Counted from the stretch's first letter, positions 18,108 through 26,704 are shown. The stretch: DNA of 64,000 nt from an uncultured Aquimarina sp. (GCA_947503835.1 CANNFM010000010.1:1-64000); one strand, 5' to 3'. The notes: a model not told the origin generated them from the sequence alone. Program-made: numbers and translations.

Positions 18108-18866
18108 ATGAAATTAAAAATAGCACTTATTGCATTTCTGACATTGTTAATTTTATCATGTCATCAGAATAATGAAATTCCAAAAGAACTAAAATATTCT
18201 TTTGAATATCTGAACGAACATTGGGATTCTGAAGAAATAGAAAAATTTAAAAATATTAAAGAAAATGACACTACTCCGAGTGACTATCATTTCGGTGTAG
18301 GTATGCATATAAGAAATAATCTACTTCGACACAATAAGCGATCAGATTCAATCGTTAAGTTTTTCAACAGTATAGGGATTAAACATTATGACTATATGTC
18401 TGGAATAATTTTGACCTCTTATCATAGACATCTAAATAAAACCGACATTGATCTTAATGGACAAGTGAATGAAATTGTTGCATTTTTGAAACCAACTGTT
18501 GATTGCTGGAACAAACGCCGAACTGAAGCTGCAAAAATATATAGCGAATATCAACTAAATGATAGTATCCAAATAAAAATGCCGGTCAATATAATAGGAA
18601 ATAAAAGAAGTGTAGTAAGCTATGATTGTCCAAATTCTGATTGGAGATATGGTAATTCAAAAGACTTACAAGTGAAAGGAATAATTACCGAAAAATATAT
18701 TAAAAAAGATTCGTTTTCTGATAATCCAAATGAGATAGTAAAATACTATTATTTCAAAATAAAAATTTCATACTTAAATAACGAAACAACACAAATCTTT
18801 ATGAAAGATGTTTCTATTGGAGATGAAATTGAACTATCATTGTATAGTTCATTCAAAACGGAATAA
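18108..18866 (+). CDS. Lipoprotein with DUF6794-like domain
   Basis: A 252-residue lipoprotein (signal ..LLILSC, Cys18). Residues about 24-120 match the DUF6794-type pattern: IPKELKYSFEYLNEHW, DYHFGVGMHIRNNLLRHN, and GIKHYDYMSGIILTSYHRHLN. The C-terminal half is beta-rich (KDLQVKGIITEKYIKK ... MKDVSIGDEIELSLY) and unassigned. Function is unknown; location is at a membrane surface through the lipid anchor. Single gene of a unit whose ends are perfectly complementary over 10 bases, so this is a complete cassette-like unit. Confidence 0.6.
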   Translation: MKLKIALIAFLTLLILSCHQNNEIPKELKYSFEYLNEHWDSEEIEKFKNIKENDTTPSDYHFGVGMHIRNNLLRHNKRSDSIVKFFNSIGIKHYDYMSGIILTSYHRHLNKTDIDLNGQVNEIVAFLKPTVDCWNKRRTEAAKIYSEYQLNDSIQIKMPVNIIGNKRSVVSYDCPNSDWRYGNSKDLQVKGIITEKYIKKDSFSDNPNEIVKYYYFKIKISYLNNETTQIFMKDVSIGDEIELSLYSSFKTE

Positions 18867-18870
18867 AAAC

Positions 18871-18912
18871 TACTGGCAACATTATATATGAAATCAGAGC
18901 AAAGTTTAGTGC
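18871..18912 (+). repeat. attC-like half-site S14, truncated
   Basis: Perfect left box TACTGGCAAC (18,871-18,880) and the left arm ATATATGAAATCAGAGCA as in S1. Where the right arm TGCTCTGATTC should start, the sequence changes after TGC into a methyltransferase fragment. The right half is lost. Confidence 0.65.
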
Positions 18913-19176
18913 TGGATCAAAAAAGCCTATGATGCTTTACCAAATCGAGGGGCATTAATTGTAATTGAAAATATCATTGATGATCATAGAAGAACAAATG
19001 CATTTGGTCTAATGATGTCGTTACAAATGTTAATGGAAACCCCAGAAGGCTTTGACTTTACAGCTGCCGACTTCGATGTCTGGGCGAGTGAAATTGGTTT
19101 TTCACAAGTTTCTACAATGCATTTGACCGGAAATACAAGTGCTGTAATCGCGATAAAGAAAACTACCTCGGGGTAA
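18910..19176 (+). pseudogene. C-terminal remnant of an O-methyltransferase
   Basis: An open frame of about 88 codons without a start, ending at TAA 19,174. The translation contains [65 protein letters not shown], the C-terminal third of an acetylserotonin/caffeate-type O-methyltransferase (Methyltransf_2 family). The N-terminal domains and most of the AdoMet site are absent. The break at 18,910 coincides with the loop of a truncated recombination site, which points to a deletion between a unit and this gene. Not expected to be functional. Confidence 0.8.
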
Positions 19177-19257
19177 GCCCACGAGGCATCGTTTGGAAAA
19201 TAATTTGGATTTCGAGGCAAGCCTCGGAGCATTTAAATCTCGATTATCGAGTAAAAC

Positions 19258-19316
19258 GTTTGCTAACACAAAATAAACACCATTACAACGAATGTTTATT
19301 TAAACCGTTGTAGTGC
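19258..19316 (+). repeat. attC-like site S15
   Basis: Left box GTTTGCTAAC (AAC at 19,265), arms AAATAAACA (19,271-19,279) and TGTTTATTT (19,293-19,301), right box GTTGTAGTGC at 19,307. Upstream, 19,177-19,257, CACGAGGCATC and GCCTCGGAGC are short repeats without a gene. Confidence 0.65.
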
Positions 19317-19331
19317 ATTAAAACATAAGGA

Positions 19332-19832
19332 ATGAAAATTGACAATATAAATGAATTTATTGGCTACTATTCTAAAATAAAGAAAAGGACGCAACGATTG
19401 TTTGATTATATTCCTGAAGATAAATTAGAATGGACTTTTAGAGAGGGCAAATTTACTATAGGAGACCAAATAAGACATCTTGCGAATATTGAAAGATTTA
19501 TGTATGCTGAGACTGTTCAACATAAAGAAAGTAAATATGCCGGATGTGGAATTGAATATGCTGACGGTTTAGAAAATGTAATTGAATATTATAATAAAAA
19601 GCACTTAGAATCTTTACGGGTTTTTGAATCCCTTAGCAATGAAGATTTGTTTAAGAAATGTAAAACCCCAGGTACTATAGAAATAACGATTTGGAAATGG
19701 CTCAGAGCAATGGTTGAACACGAAATTCATCATAGAGCACAGGTGTATTTGTATTTGTCAATATTGGAAATAAAAACCCCTCCAATGTTTGGATTGTCTT
19801 CAGAAGAAGTTATTATAAACAGTAAAACATAA
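19332..19832 (+). CDS. DinB-family protein
   Basis: A 166-residue cytoplasmic protein with the four-helix DinB/YfiT-type pattern. The three metal-binding His positions fit: DQIRHLANIERFMY near 45-58 (first His), and WLRAMVEHEIHHRAQVYLYL near 130-150, where HEIHH supplies the other two. Members of the family include metal-dependent thiol transferases and many damage-induced proteins of unknown role; no substrate is inferred. Single-gene unit, beginning 16 bases after the preceding site. Confidence 0.85.
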   Translation: MKIDNINEFIGYYSKIKKRTQRLFDYIPEDKLEWTFREGKFTIGDQIRHLANIERFMYAETVQHKESKYAGCGIEYADGLENVIEYYNKKHLESLRVFESLSNEDLFKKCKTPGTIEITIWKWLRAMVEHEIHHRAQVYLYLSILEIKTPPMFGLSSEEVIINSKT

Positions 19833-19894
19833 ACGAAAATTCCTAGCTTGTAATGAAGGCTTGGTTCTCGTATATTTATGAGGGTGCAGTGCTT

Positions 19895-19990
19895 TTATAG
19901 CTGAATAATGTATAAAATCCGCACAGAAAATGTCGATGTTTAGGTAACATTTTGCTCCGCTACGATACATATATTAAACGTTACCAACAA
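19895..19990 (+). repeat. attC-like site S16
   Basis: Degenerate left box (GCTGAATAATGTATAAAATCC, with AATAAT in place of AACAAT, near 19,900) and the right side TACGATACATATATTAAAC before GTTACCAACAA at 19,980. The unit it opens ends TTGGTAAC (21,227), complementary over 8 to 9 bases. Confidence 0.6.
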
Positions 19991-20014
19991 ATTAATCGCT
20001 TTAAAATAATTATC

Positions 20015-21211
20015 ATGAAAACATTATTAATTTTCTCGGTTCAATTCATGTTAATATCTATTGGACTTCAAAGCAATTTATTAGCTCAATCCGCAATTGA
20101 AGTGAAATTTCAACCAGATGAATACATTTATGTTTATGAAACTAAGGGAACTGGAACTCCAGTTGACTTATACAGTGCGGTAATTCAAAATATCGCCATA
20201 ATCAACCATGCCAAAGATAGCGTCGTGATTAAGGATGTTGAAATTATAGCTACCCAAGAAGAGGTTGAACTACAGAGAATTAAAGTACCTAACAATCTTT
20301 TGATGGAATCTGCACAAAAGTTCAAAGCTTATCAAGATCAGGGTATTTTGAAATATTATGATTTTCAATTTCAAACAAGCAGGTACTTAAATGGAATAAC
20401 TTTCTCACAAACACCAACATTATCCAAAGAGGAAGCGATTGTTATAACCCACCGCACATTACTCTTTCAAACTTTACCTGATTTGATTACCGTAAAAGTT
20501 AAAGCCATTGATAGCAATGGAAAACATAGCTTTGGAAAAGCAGCGCTAAGAGTTATTAATCACACATCAAAGAACCAATACAATTTCCCCCTTAAAGGTG
20601 CTTGGGCGGCATATGGAGCACCATCATTAATAAGCCATCACAGATGGGGCAGTATTCAAGAATTTGCATTCGATTTTGTAAAAATTGGAACGAATGGTAC
20701 CACCCATGAAGGAGATGGTGACAAACTCACAGATTATTATGCCTATGGAGCACCTGTTTATGCGATTGGTCCTGGTAAGGTAATCTCTATTTATGGCGAA
20801 GGGACAGAGTCAAACGATAACTTGAAACAACCCGATGAAACTGCAGAAGAATATAATAAAAGGTCGGCTAAGCTTCAACAAGAATTTTTAGCAAAAGGGT
20901 TCTCACATGTAATGGGAAATCACGTTATTATCGAACATGATAATGGCGAATACTCTCACTACCTTCATCTTAAGAACGGAAGTTTAAAGGTAAAGCAGGG
21001 GGACCATATTAAAAGAGGAGAGGAAATTGCCGCATTAGGGCATAGCGGTAACAGTACTGAACCTCATTTACATTTTCATCTTACAGATAGTCCGGATATG
21101 GCATACTCACGAAGTATTCCTATTACCTTTCATAACATTTCCCTTTATCCAGATGATGATGTTAAAGTTCGCCATATTCATTATGGGCAAATAATAATAA
21201 CGAATGACTAA
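20015..21211 (+). CDS. Secreted M23-type metallopeptidase
   Basis: A protein of about 398 residues from ATG 20,015, chosen because it starts a clean signal peptide (MKTLLIFSVQFMLISIG..LLAQ); the upstream in-frame ATG at 19,952 lies inside the recombination site. Residues about 25-190 form a beta-rich N-terminal region. The C-terminal M23/LytM domain has YAYGAPVYAIGPGKVISIYGEG, GNHVIIEHDNGEYSHYLHL, VKQGDHIKRGEEIAALGHSGNS and PHLHFHL; the HxH of HLHFH is the metal ligand pair. The usual first ligand motif HxxxD appears altered (RWGSIQEFAFDFVKIG), so peptidoglycan or peptide cleavage is likely but not certain. Confidence 0.8.
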   Translation: MKTLLIFSVQFMLISIGLQSNLLAQSAIEVKFQPDEYIYVYETKGTGTPVDLYSAVIQNIAIINHAKDSVVIKDVEIIATQEEVELQRIKVPNNLLMESAQKFKAYQDQGILKYYDFQFQTSRYLNGITFSQTPTLSKEEAIVITHRTLLFQTLPDLITVKVKAIDSNGKHSFGKAALRVINHTSKNQYNFPLKGAWAAYGAPSLISHHRWGSIQEFAFDFVKIGTNGTTHEGDGDKLTDYYAYGAPVYAIGPGKVISIYGEGTESNDNLKQPDETAEEYNKRSAKLQQEFLAKGFSHVMGNHVIIEHDNGEYSHYLHLKNGSLKVKQGDHIKRGEEIAALGHSGNSTEPHLHFHLTDSPDMAYSRSIPITFHNISLYPDDDVKVRHIHYGQIIITND

Positions 21212-21216
21212 ATTAT

Positions 21217-21548
21217 CAGTTGGTAACAACATCTCCTATAAAAACCCTTAGCCCAGTTCTCTAAAGTTAATTACTATTTTCTTTACTATAACTTCCTACC
21301 CACTCCCCATTAAAATACACCACCCTACAAAAACTCGTATACATTGTACGCTTTTATTCTTTAATTTAGTAGTACATACCTAAGTACTATTATAAATAAG
21401 ATATGTCATTACGATCCGCCTGAGGCGGAGAAGTAATCTTATACTACTAGTGGTTATACACAAACAAGTTTGTGTTTGTTGTGATAGGTTTAAGATTTAA
21501 AATATAAATAAGAGAATAGTAATTGCTATAATAATATTGTTCCCAATT
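21217..21548 (+). repeat. Long-type attC-like site S17
   Basis: Left box CAGTTGGTAAC (ends 21,227), ACATCTCCTATAAAAACCC, then the long-type middle with hairpin TCCGCCTGAGGCGGA, ACACAAACAAGTTTGTGT, TAGGTTTA (variant -7 box), AGTAATTGCTATAATAATATT and right box GTTCCCAATT at 21,539. Confidence 0.75.
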
Positions 21549-22187
21549 ATGAAGAAACTTATATTGATATCATTATTCTTGTTGGTACCAATCATTTTAT
21601 TTGGACAGAGTAATAGTAGATATAAGAAAATAAGAAATGTCGAATATTTTTACACAAGTCTAGATGCAAGCTTATCAGACACTCTGAAATTGGAAGAGTG
21701 GGAAACATATAGTAAACTAAAGAAAGAAAAAGTTAAAAAATATATCCTAAAGAAAGAGAAAGAGGTTCTAAATGATACTTCAAAATTTACGCAACTTCTC
21801 TATTATGGTAAAAAGGAGTCTATCGAAATTCAGATTGGTGACTCCATTTCTTTTTCAAAAGAATTAAAAGAACAATCAAAAAAATATTTTTGGGCCGTAA
21901 ATGATCATCCCAACCAAAGAAAAACCTTTGAAATCAAATCTATTAAAAGAAATATTGGAATTCAAAAAATAACAATCCACTTTAAAAACATTAATAGAAC
22001 TGTAAGTTTTAATGTTGACACATCCTATTCTCAAGTATTTATAGTACCAGAAATAGAAATCAAATTAATTCGTCTTAAAGGAAAAAAAACGAAAAAAGGA
22101 TTACCAAGACCTGCAAAACAAAAACTTAAAAAAACAGGCGATAGAATTTCTATCGACCATAGAGTACCAAGAATATACAGCAGGTAG
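21549..22187 (+). CDS. Unknown secreted basic protein
   Basis: A protein of 212 residues from ATG 21,549, chosen because MKKLILISLFLLVPIILFGQ is a clear signal peptide; an in-frame ATG 12 bases upstream overlaps the site. The mature part is Lys-rich (KKEKVKKYILKKEKEV, RLKGKKTKKGLPRPAKQKLKKTGDR). A middle portion with alternating strands (SIEIQIGDSISFSKEL, RNIGIQKITIHFKNI) suggests a beta domain. I do not recognise the family. Single-gene unit. Confidence 0.55.
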   Translation: MKKLILISLFLLVPIILFGQSNSRYKKIRNVEYFYTSLDASLSDTLKLEEWETYSKLKKEKVKKYILKKEKEVLNDTSKFTQLLYYGKKESIEIQIGDSISFSKELKEQSKKYFWAVNDHPNQRKTFEIKSIKRNIGIQKITIHFKNINRTVSFNVDTSYSQVFIVPEIEIKLIRLKGKKTKKGLPRPAKQKLKKTGDRISIDHRVPRIYSR

Positions 22188-22189
22188 GA

Positions 22190-22255
22190 AGGGACAAATC
22201 AATTGGTTCAGGTATATTTGTCTTGCTCCGATTCATATATTTGACGTTATAAAAC
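22190..22255 (+). repeat. attC-like half-site S18
   Basis: Only the right half is clear: TGCTCCGATTCATATATTTGAC then GTTATAAAAC at 22,246, matching the right half of S1. The left half (AAGGGACAAATCAATTGG) does not pair with it, suggesting recombination or decay. Confidence 0.5.
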
Positions 22256-22267
22256 ATTAAAAAAATA

Positions 22268-23107
22268 TTGAGAACACAAATTATCATATTGCTTTTAATC
22301 ACAAATTTTGTTTTCGGACAAGGAAAGATTACGATTGACCGAAATGTTGTAAAGTATGAAATCAAAGACGAATTTGAGCGATTTGATGATGTCGACAAGC
22401 CCGAAAATGATTTTAAAAGTTTGAGTTTTAACTTCAAATCTGATTCGGATTTAGAAATTATGAATAATTATAATGCTGTTTTTATGGGATATAACATCAC
22501 CTTTAAAATTAATAAGCTTTTGGAAATAAAAGATATTACTTATAATTATTGGACTGATAAAATAGATTTAGATAATGTAATAACCTATAAGGTAAGTAAG
22601 GCAAACTTGAACTTGAGCCAAAATCCATTTGATAAGGTAAATGGATTACGCGGAAAGTACATTTTGGAAATTGAGCATTATTTGAATGATTCATTGACTA
22701 AAAAAGAAATCTTTAAAGCCAAATTCAAAACTTTTGAAGGAATTGATAGAGAGTCGTCCGATTACAAATGGGCAATAGAACAAAACAAAATTAAGTATGC
22801 AATTACAAATAACAATGGTGTTTATCTTAAGCCTGACAAATTTCCAAGTTTGAAATCTGATTCTAAAATATTAATTCAAGAAATCAAAAAACTAAAAGGA
22901 TATGAATCAAATAAAATTAGAGCAATTGTCGTAATAAATGAATGTGGGGAAATTGAAAATGAACCTATTAGATTTTCAGGAAAATTAGATATAAAATTGG
23001 AAAAACAAATAACAAAATTACTGATTGAATTAACAGAATGGTATCCTGCTTGTGTAAACGAAAAAGAAGTTAAATCACAAATCCCGATAGTAATTAGAAC
23101 GGAATAA
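22268..23107 (+). CDS. Unknown secreted protein
   Basis: A 279-residue ORF from a TTG start at 22,268. The first residues after it (RTQIIILLLITNFVFGQ) make a good signal peptide and no ATG is available, which supports the TTG. The mature protein has DEFERFDDVDKPENDFKSL and a C-terminal region IRAIVVINECGEIENEPIRFSGK..EWYPACVNEKEVKSQIPIVIR that resembles the TonB-C-like 'energy transducer' end (VVINECGEI.., W.PA..NGK.V..) seen in many Bacteroidota secreted proteins. Assignment beyond that is not possible. Single-gene unit. Confidence 0.55.
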   Translation: MRTQIIILLLITNFVFGQGKITIDRNVVKYEIKDEFERFDDVDKPENDFKSLSFNFKSDSDLEIMNNYNAVFMGYNITFKINKLLEIKDITYNYWTDKIDLDNVITYKVSKANLNLSQNPFDKVNGLRGKYILEIEHYLNDSLTKKEIFKAKFKTFEGIDRESSDYKWAIEQNKIKYAITNNNGVYLKPDKFPSLKSDSKILIQEIKKLKGYESNKIRAIVVINECGEIENEPIRFSGKLDIKLEKQITKLLIELTEWYPACVNEKEVKSQIPIVIRTE

Positions 23108-23108
23108 G

Positions 23109-23441
23109 CGTTGTACAATACCGTATCCCATAAAAAGCCTTAACCCAGTTCTCTATAGTTAATTACTATTTTCTTTACTATAACTTCCTACCCACTCCCA
23201 AAAAAATACACCACCCTATAAAAACTCGTATGCATCGTACGCTTTTATTCTTTTGTTTAGCTCTTGCATACCTATGTACTATTATAAATAAGATATGTCA
23301 TTACGATCCACCTGAGGCGGAGAAGTAATCTTATACTACTGTGGTTGTACACAAGCTTGCTTGTGTTTGTTGTGATAGGTTTGAGATGTACACTATAATA
23401 AGATAATAGCAATTGTTAGTATAGAATCGTTGGCAGCAACC
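23109..23441 (+). repeat. Long-type attC-like site S19
   Basis: Left GCGTTGTACAATACCGTATC, then the long-type middle with TCCACCTGAGGCGGA, ACACAAGCTTGCTTGTGT, TAGGTTTG near 23,384, AGCAATTGTTAGTATAGAAT and right box GTTGGCAGCAACC at 23,429. The left box does not match the start of its own unit. Confidence 0.65.
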
Positions 23442-23493
23442 TTATCTTGAACAAAATATTTATTTTTGTATAACATCTAATACTAAACAAATC

Positions 23494-24222
23494 ATGGTGA
23501 GTAGTACCCAATATCATAAATTCTTAATATTAGCAATTATCTGCTGCTTCTTATCTGTAATTACGACACTTGGAATTCACTCCAATCTATTTGATTTAGG
23601 TGAGTTGAGTTTCGATGATCGGATTAAACTATTCGAAAATTCAAAATACATCGCGAACAAATTCTGGGTAATTGTACACTGTCTATTTGTATTAATTGCC
23701 ATGTTAGGTTTCTTATTGATTCAGTTTAAAAAGAGTCGAGGATTTACAATTTTAGGTTTTGTATTCTTTACTGTATTTTCATTTACCGAAATCTTTCGGC
23801 AGATGTTCGTTTTCTTTTACCTGAACAATTTGCGTAGATCTTACCTCGAAGCCGATGATCTTGCCGTCCGAGAGATGATTCAACTAAATATGGACCATGC
23901 AGGTTTAATTGGTTATGCTCTTTTTGGTTTGTTCATTGTGGCATTTGCCTTGGGAAATATATGTTATGGAATTAGTCTACTTGGAAGCAATAGGATTGAT
24001 CGTGCACTTGCTTATTTCTTGCTGATTTGGGGTATTGGCAACTTAGCAGCCTTTGGGAATGAATTTTGGAAATCTGAATCCGTAGGACAATTTATTGAAT
24101 ACTTCAGTATCATTTATCAACCGATAATGAGAGCACTAGTTGGATTATGGATGTTACACAAATTCAAGAAAATCATTACCAATAAGGCAGTAGCCAACAC
24201 CGTATCCTATAAAAACCCTTAG
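23494..24222 (+). CDS. Unknown six-helix membrane protein, 3' end encoded by a recombination site
   Basis: A 242-residue integral membrane protein with about six hydrophobic segments (FLILAIICCFLSVITTLGI; FWVIVHCLFVLIAMLGFLLI; FTILGFVFFTVFSF; AGLIGYALFGLFIVAFALG; and two more). The topology resembles DUF4386-type proteins but I do not claim the family. The last residues, AVANTVSYKNP, are translated from the left box and L''-like part of the following site (GTAGCCAACACCGTATCC), so the native C-terminus may have been altered by cassette shuffling. Confidence 0.6.
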   Translation: MVSSTQYHKFLILAIICCFLSVITTLGIHSNLFDLGELSFDDRIKLFENSKYIANKFWVIVHCLFVLIAMLGFLLIQFKKSRGFTILGFVFFTVFSFTEIFRQMFVFFYLNNLRRSYLEADDLAVREMIQLNMDHAGLIGYALFGLFIVAFALGNICYGISLLGSNRIDRALAYFLLIWGIGNLAAFGNEFWKSESVGQFIEYFSIIYQPIMRALVGLWMLHKFKKIITNKAVANTVSYKNP

Positions 24223-24460
24223 CCCAGTTCTCTAAAGTTAATTACTATTATAAATAAGATATGTCATTACGATCCGCCTGAGGAGGAGAAGTAATCTTAT
24301 AACCTGAGTTCGATTTAAGAAAATTCACTTGTCTTCGATACAATTTTCTATCGAAAATCACTCTGACTGACGTAAATTTTCTTAAATCGAACTCAGGTTT
24401 ATACACAAGCAAGTTTGTGTTTGTTGTGATAGGTTTGAGATATAAATCTGCAACAATCCT
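24186..24460 (+). repeat. Long-type attC-like site S20, disrupted
   Basis: Left box GGCAGTAGCCAAC (ends 24,198) pairs with the unit start GTTGGCAGC over the first 6 bases. The long-type middle lacks the TTTTCTTTACTATAAC block, is interrupted by a 99-bp palindromic element (24,301-24,399), and has lost the final AGCAATTGCTATTATAC part and right box. TAGGTTTG is kept near 24,430. Confidence 0.65.
24301..24399. repeat. 99-bp palindromic element with perfect 25-bp arms
   Basis: Arms 24,301-24,325 and 24,375-24,399 are perfect reverse complements (outer end AACCTGAGTTCG, inner end AAGAAAATT). The 49-base centre CTTGTCTTCGATACAATTTT..TCACTCTGACTGACG occurs in inverted orientation inside a related element at 39,969. 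It interrupts the conserved sequence of a long-type site, so it is an insertion. Confidence 0.85.
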
Positions 24461-24500
24461 AATATTTTAAGGTTTTGTATTAAGACCTAAAACTCAATAT

Positions 24501-25316
24501 GTGAATACTAAAGAATCGTTTCGCCTTTTTATAGTGTTACCTATCTTATTGACTTCAATGATCGGATATGGTCAAGAAAATATTGTTGAATTGACCGGCG
24601 CCGTTACAAGTCAAAATAATAGTGTCTCTAATATTTTGGTTGTCAATATAAATTCTAAAATATCAACGATTACTAATATTAAAGGGAGTTTCAGTATTGA
24701 AGTTAAATTGCGCGATACATTACAATTCTCTGCTGTTCATTATAGAACGAAAGAAATCATTATAATAGATCAAATTTTGAATCAGAAGACAATCCTGGTT
24801 GATTTAGAAGAAAAAATCGTCAATTTGGACGAAGTAGTAATTCTACCACATAATCTAACAGGTCAAGTCGCACTTGATATAAAAAAATCTGGTATTAAAC
24901 CTGCTGTTACTTACTCTTCTTTGGGATTACCAAAAGCAAATATAAAAGTTAAAACCAAAAACGAGAGGCTACTTTTTGAGGCAGACGATGGAAAATTGAT
25001 CAAATTTTATGGAATTGCTGCAACCATAAACATTACTAAATTAATTAATAAGATTTCAGGAAGAACAAAAGAACTTAAAGATCGAATCATACTTGATAAA
25101 CATATCAAAATTGAAAATGAAATAGATAATTTGTTTTCAAAAAAAGTATTATCCAAAGAACTAGGAATCCCTCAAAAGAATATTGCTGATTTTCTTGACT
25201 TTTGCATAAATCAACCTGATTTTTCTAAATTGCCGGACACTATAAATGCATTACGAATTTTGGAATACTTTAAAAGCAAAAGCTATGAATACAAAAAAGC
25301 AAACGAATTAAATTGA
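24501..25316 (+). CDS. Secreted protein with carboxypeptidase-regulatory-like domain
   Basis: A 271-residue ORF from a GTG at 24,501. A signal peptide follows (RLFIVLPILLTSMIGYGQ), supporting this start. Residues about 30-105 form a CarboxypepD_reg-like beta sandwich (VELTGAVTSQNNSVSNILVVNINSKI, TNIKGSFSIEVKLRDTLQFSAVHYRTKEI), the module also found at the N-terminus of SusC/TonB receptors, here stand-alone. The C-terminal part (about 125-271) is helical and conserved in similar short flavobacterial proteins of unknown role. Single-gene unit following a disrupted site. Confidence 0.7.
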   Translation: MNTKESFRLFIVLPILLTSMIGYGQENIVELTGAVTSQNNSVSNILVVNINSKISTITNIKGSFSIEVKLRDTLQFSAVHYRTKEIIIIDQILNQKTILVDLEEKIVNLDEVVILPHNLTGQVALDIKKSGIKPAVTYSSLGLPKANIKVKTKNERLLFEADDGKLIKFYGIAATINITKLINKISGRTKELKDRIILDKHIKIENEIDNLFSKKVLSKELGIPQKNIADFLDFCINQPDFSKLPDTINALRILEYFKSKSYEYKKANELN

Positions 25317-25360
25317 TAAGTTTATATCACGATTTTAAGAGAATTATAAATTAAATAAAC

Positions 25361-25434
25361 AAGAGATAACAATTTGATATTGTATATGCTCCCTTCGGGA
25401 AGCAAACACAACATACAAGAAACGTTATGTGTAA
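25361..25434 (+). repeat. attC-like site S21
   Basis: Left box AGAGATAAC (ends 25,370), AATTTGATATTGTATATGC, loop CCCTTCGGG, AAGCAAACACAACATACAAG, right box GTTATGTG at 25,424. It is a sister of S13. The unit it opens ends CACATAAC (26,049), complementary over 8 bases. Confidence 0.75.
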
Positions 25435-25441
25435 CTAGAAA

Positions 25442-26068
25442 ATGAATAATATTAAAACAATAGTTTTTGATTTGTATAACACGCTGATTCAGATAAAAAA
25501 GTCAAATCATTTCTTTCTGAAATTATTTAAAACTTCTCAAGACGGTTTCGGGATGGATGCTTCATCATACTTGCAATTAGTTATGAAAAATGATGTTGAG
25601 GAATTAAGAAGTATTTTACCTACCGAATTTTCAAGCTTATATGATGAAAGGTTCACTGATTTGACAGAGGAATTAGACTCTATTGTTATGTATACCGAGG
25701 TTATTGATGTGTTGCAAGATCTAAAACAAGACTTTCGCATTTTTATGATTTCAAATTTGGCATCGCCATATAAGAAACCTGTTTTTTCTAATAATCTTGA
25801 CCAGTATTTTGAAAAAATGATCTTTTCCTGTGATTATGGGTTTGTAAAACCCGATAAAGAGATTTTTAAAGAAATAGAAAAAATTACAGAGGATAAGCCA
25901 AACGAAATATTGATGATTGGAGATTCTTTTAAATCAGATATTATTGGAGCTAAAAATATGAAATGGAATTATTTAAAAATTAATCGTAATACTCCCATTT
26001 CAAAAGATTATGAAATAAAAGATTTAAGCGAAATAAAAACGCACATAACAATGTATAAACCGCATTAA
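25442..26068 (+). CDS. HAD-family hydrolase
   Basis: A 208-residue cytoplasmic protein with the haloacid dehalogenase core: motif I VFDLYNTLI at about 8-16 with nucleophile Asp10 (the usual second Asp is Tyr-Asn here, so DxYxT form), motif II MISNLA near 102, motif III Lys in FVKPDKEIF near 138, motif IV MIGDSFKSDIIGAKN near 158. Members are phosphatases or dehalogenases; the D-x-Y-N-T form is seen in HAD-IA dehalogenase/phosphatase groups. Substrate unknown. Single-gene unit. Confidence 0.85.
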   Translation: MNNIKTIVFDLYNTLIQIKKSNHFFLKLFKTSQDGFGMDASSYLQLVMKNDVEELRSILPTEFSSLYDERFTDLTEELDSIVMYTEVIDVLQDLKQDFRIFMISNLASPYKKPVFSNNLDQYFEKMIFSCDYGFVKPDKEIFKEIEKITEDKPNEILMIGDSFKSDIIGAKNMKWNYLKINRNTPISKDYEIKDLSEIKTHITMYKPH

Positions 26069-26099
26069 AACGAGCGTTTATTCATACCGTTATGCGTAA
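26039..26099 (+). repeat. attC-like site S22
   Basis: Left box ACGCACATAAC (ends 26,049), AATGTATAAACCGCATTAAAACGAGCG, TTTATTCATACC, right box GTTATGCGTAAC at 26,089. Inner inversion CGCATTAAAAC / GAGCGTTTATT is imperfect. The left box lies partly in the last codons of the HAD gene. Confidence 0.7.
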
Positions 26100-26111
26100 C
26101 TACTAACCAAC

Positions 26112-26189
26112 ATGAAAGAAGAAGATTGGATAAAATTTAAAAATGTCTCTGAGAAAGAATTTAAACCTTTAACACTTCAAGAAGGTTAG
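26112..26189 (+). CDS. Small ORF or gene fragment, 25 codons
   Basis: ATG to TAG encoding MKEEDWIKFKNVSEKEFKPL and five more residues. It sits at the usual position of a cassette gene start, 13 bases after the right box, but stops early and is followed by a minus-strand gene. It may be the leftover 5' end of a lost gene. Unrecognised. Confidence 0.3.
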   Translation: MKEEDWIKFKNVSEKEFKPLTLQEG

Positions 26190-26211
26190 GCGTTGAAATT
26201 AAGTATTAAGT

Positions 26212-26571
26212 TTATTTTGTGCCCTTGAAATGACTAATCATTTCTTGTGCCATCACAACCTCTAAACCTTGAGGATGTCCCAGTTTATTATCTCTTATTA
26301 AATTATAAAGAAGAGTAATAACACTTTTTTCTTCCGGACTGTTTAATTCTACTAAGACTTGATTGATATAGATTCTTCTTGGAATATGAGGGTTGGGAGG
26401 TGGAGAATATTCTTCTTCTTCAAGTAAAAGTAGCCCTTCATCGTTGGGTAACATATCAATATTAATTTTTTTATCTAAAGAATCAATTAATGCTATCATC
26501 AAACTACAAGGTTGTGGGGGGCACCAAGAATATACTTCTTTTATTTCTTCATATAGAGGAATTCTATTCAT
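26212..26571 (-). CDS. Unknown small acidic protein
   Basis: A 119-residue protein on the minus strand, one of three such genes in the array. No signal peptide or membrane helix. A short acidic patch (LLLLEEEEYSPPPNPHIPRR) lies in the middle. I do not recognise the family. It shares a unit with the 25-codon fragment upstream on the + strand. Confidence 0.5.
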   Translation of the reverse strand: MNRIPLYEEIKEVYSWCPPQPCSLMIALIDSLDKKINIDMLPNDEGLLLLEEEEYSPPPNPHIPRRIYINQVLVELNSPEEKSVITLLYNLIRDNKLGHPQGLEVVMAQEMISHFKGTK

Positions 26572-26704
26572 AAAACAAGATTTAGGGGTTTTGAGATTTC
26601 AGAACCATTACCATAGGCTACTTGATTGCCATTAAGACAGGCTGTCTGATCATTTGGAGTTCGCAATGCAAAGCTACGAAAAGGGATGAAATAAGCGAGA
26701 AGAG

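Noticed and set aside
18984..19232. 82-codon minus-strand ORF
   Set aside because: It is antisense to the methyltransferase remnant, whose + strand translation has clear family similarity.
22150..22437. 95-codon minus-strand ORF
   Set aside because: It overlaps two + strand genes and a site; no family pattern.
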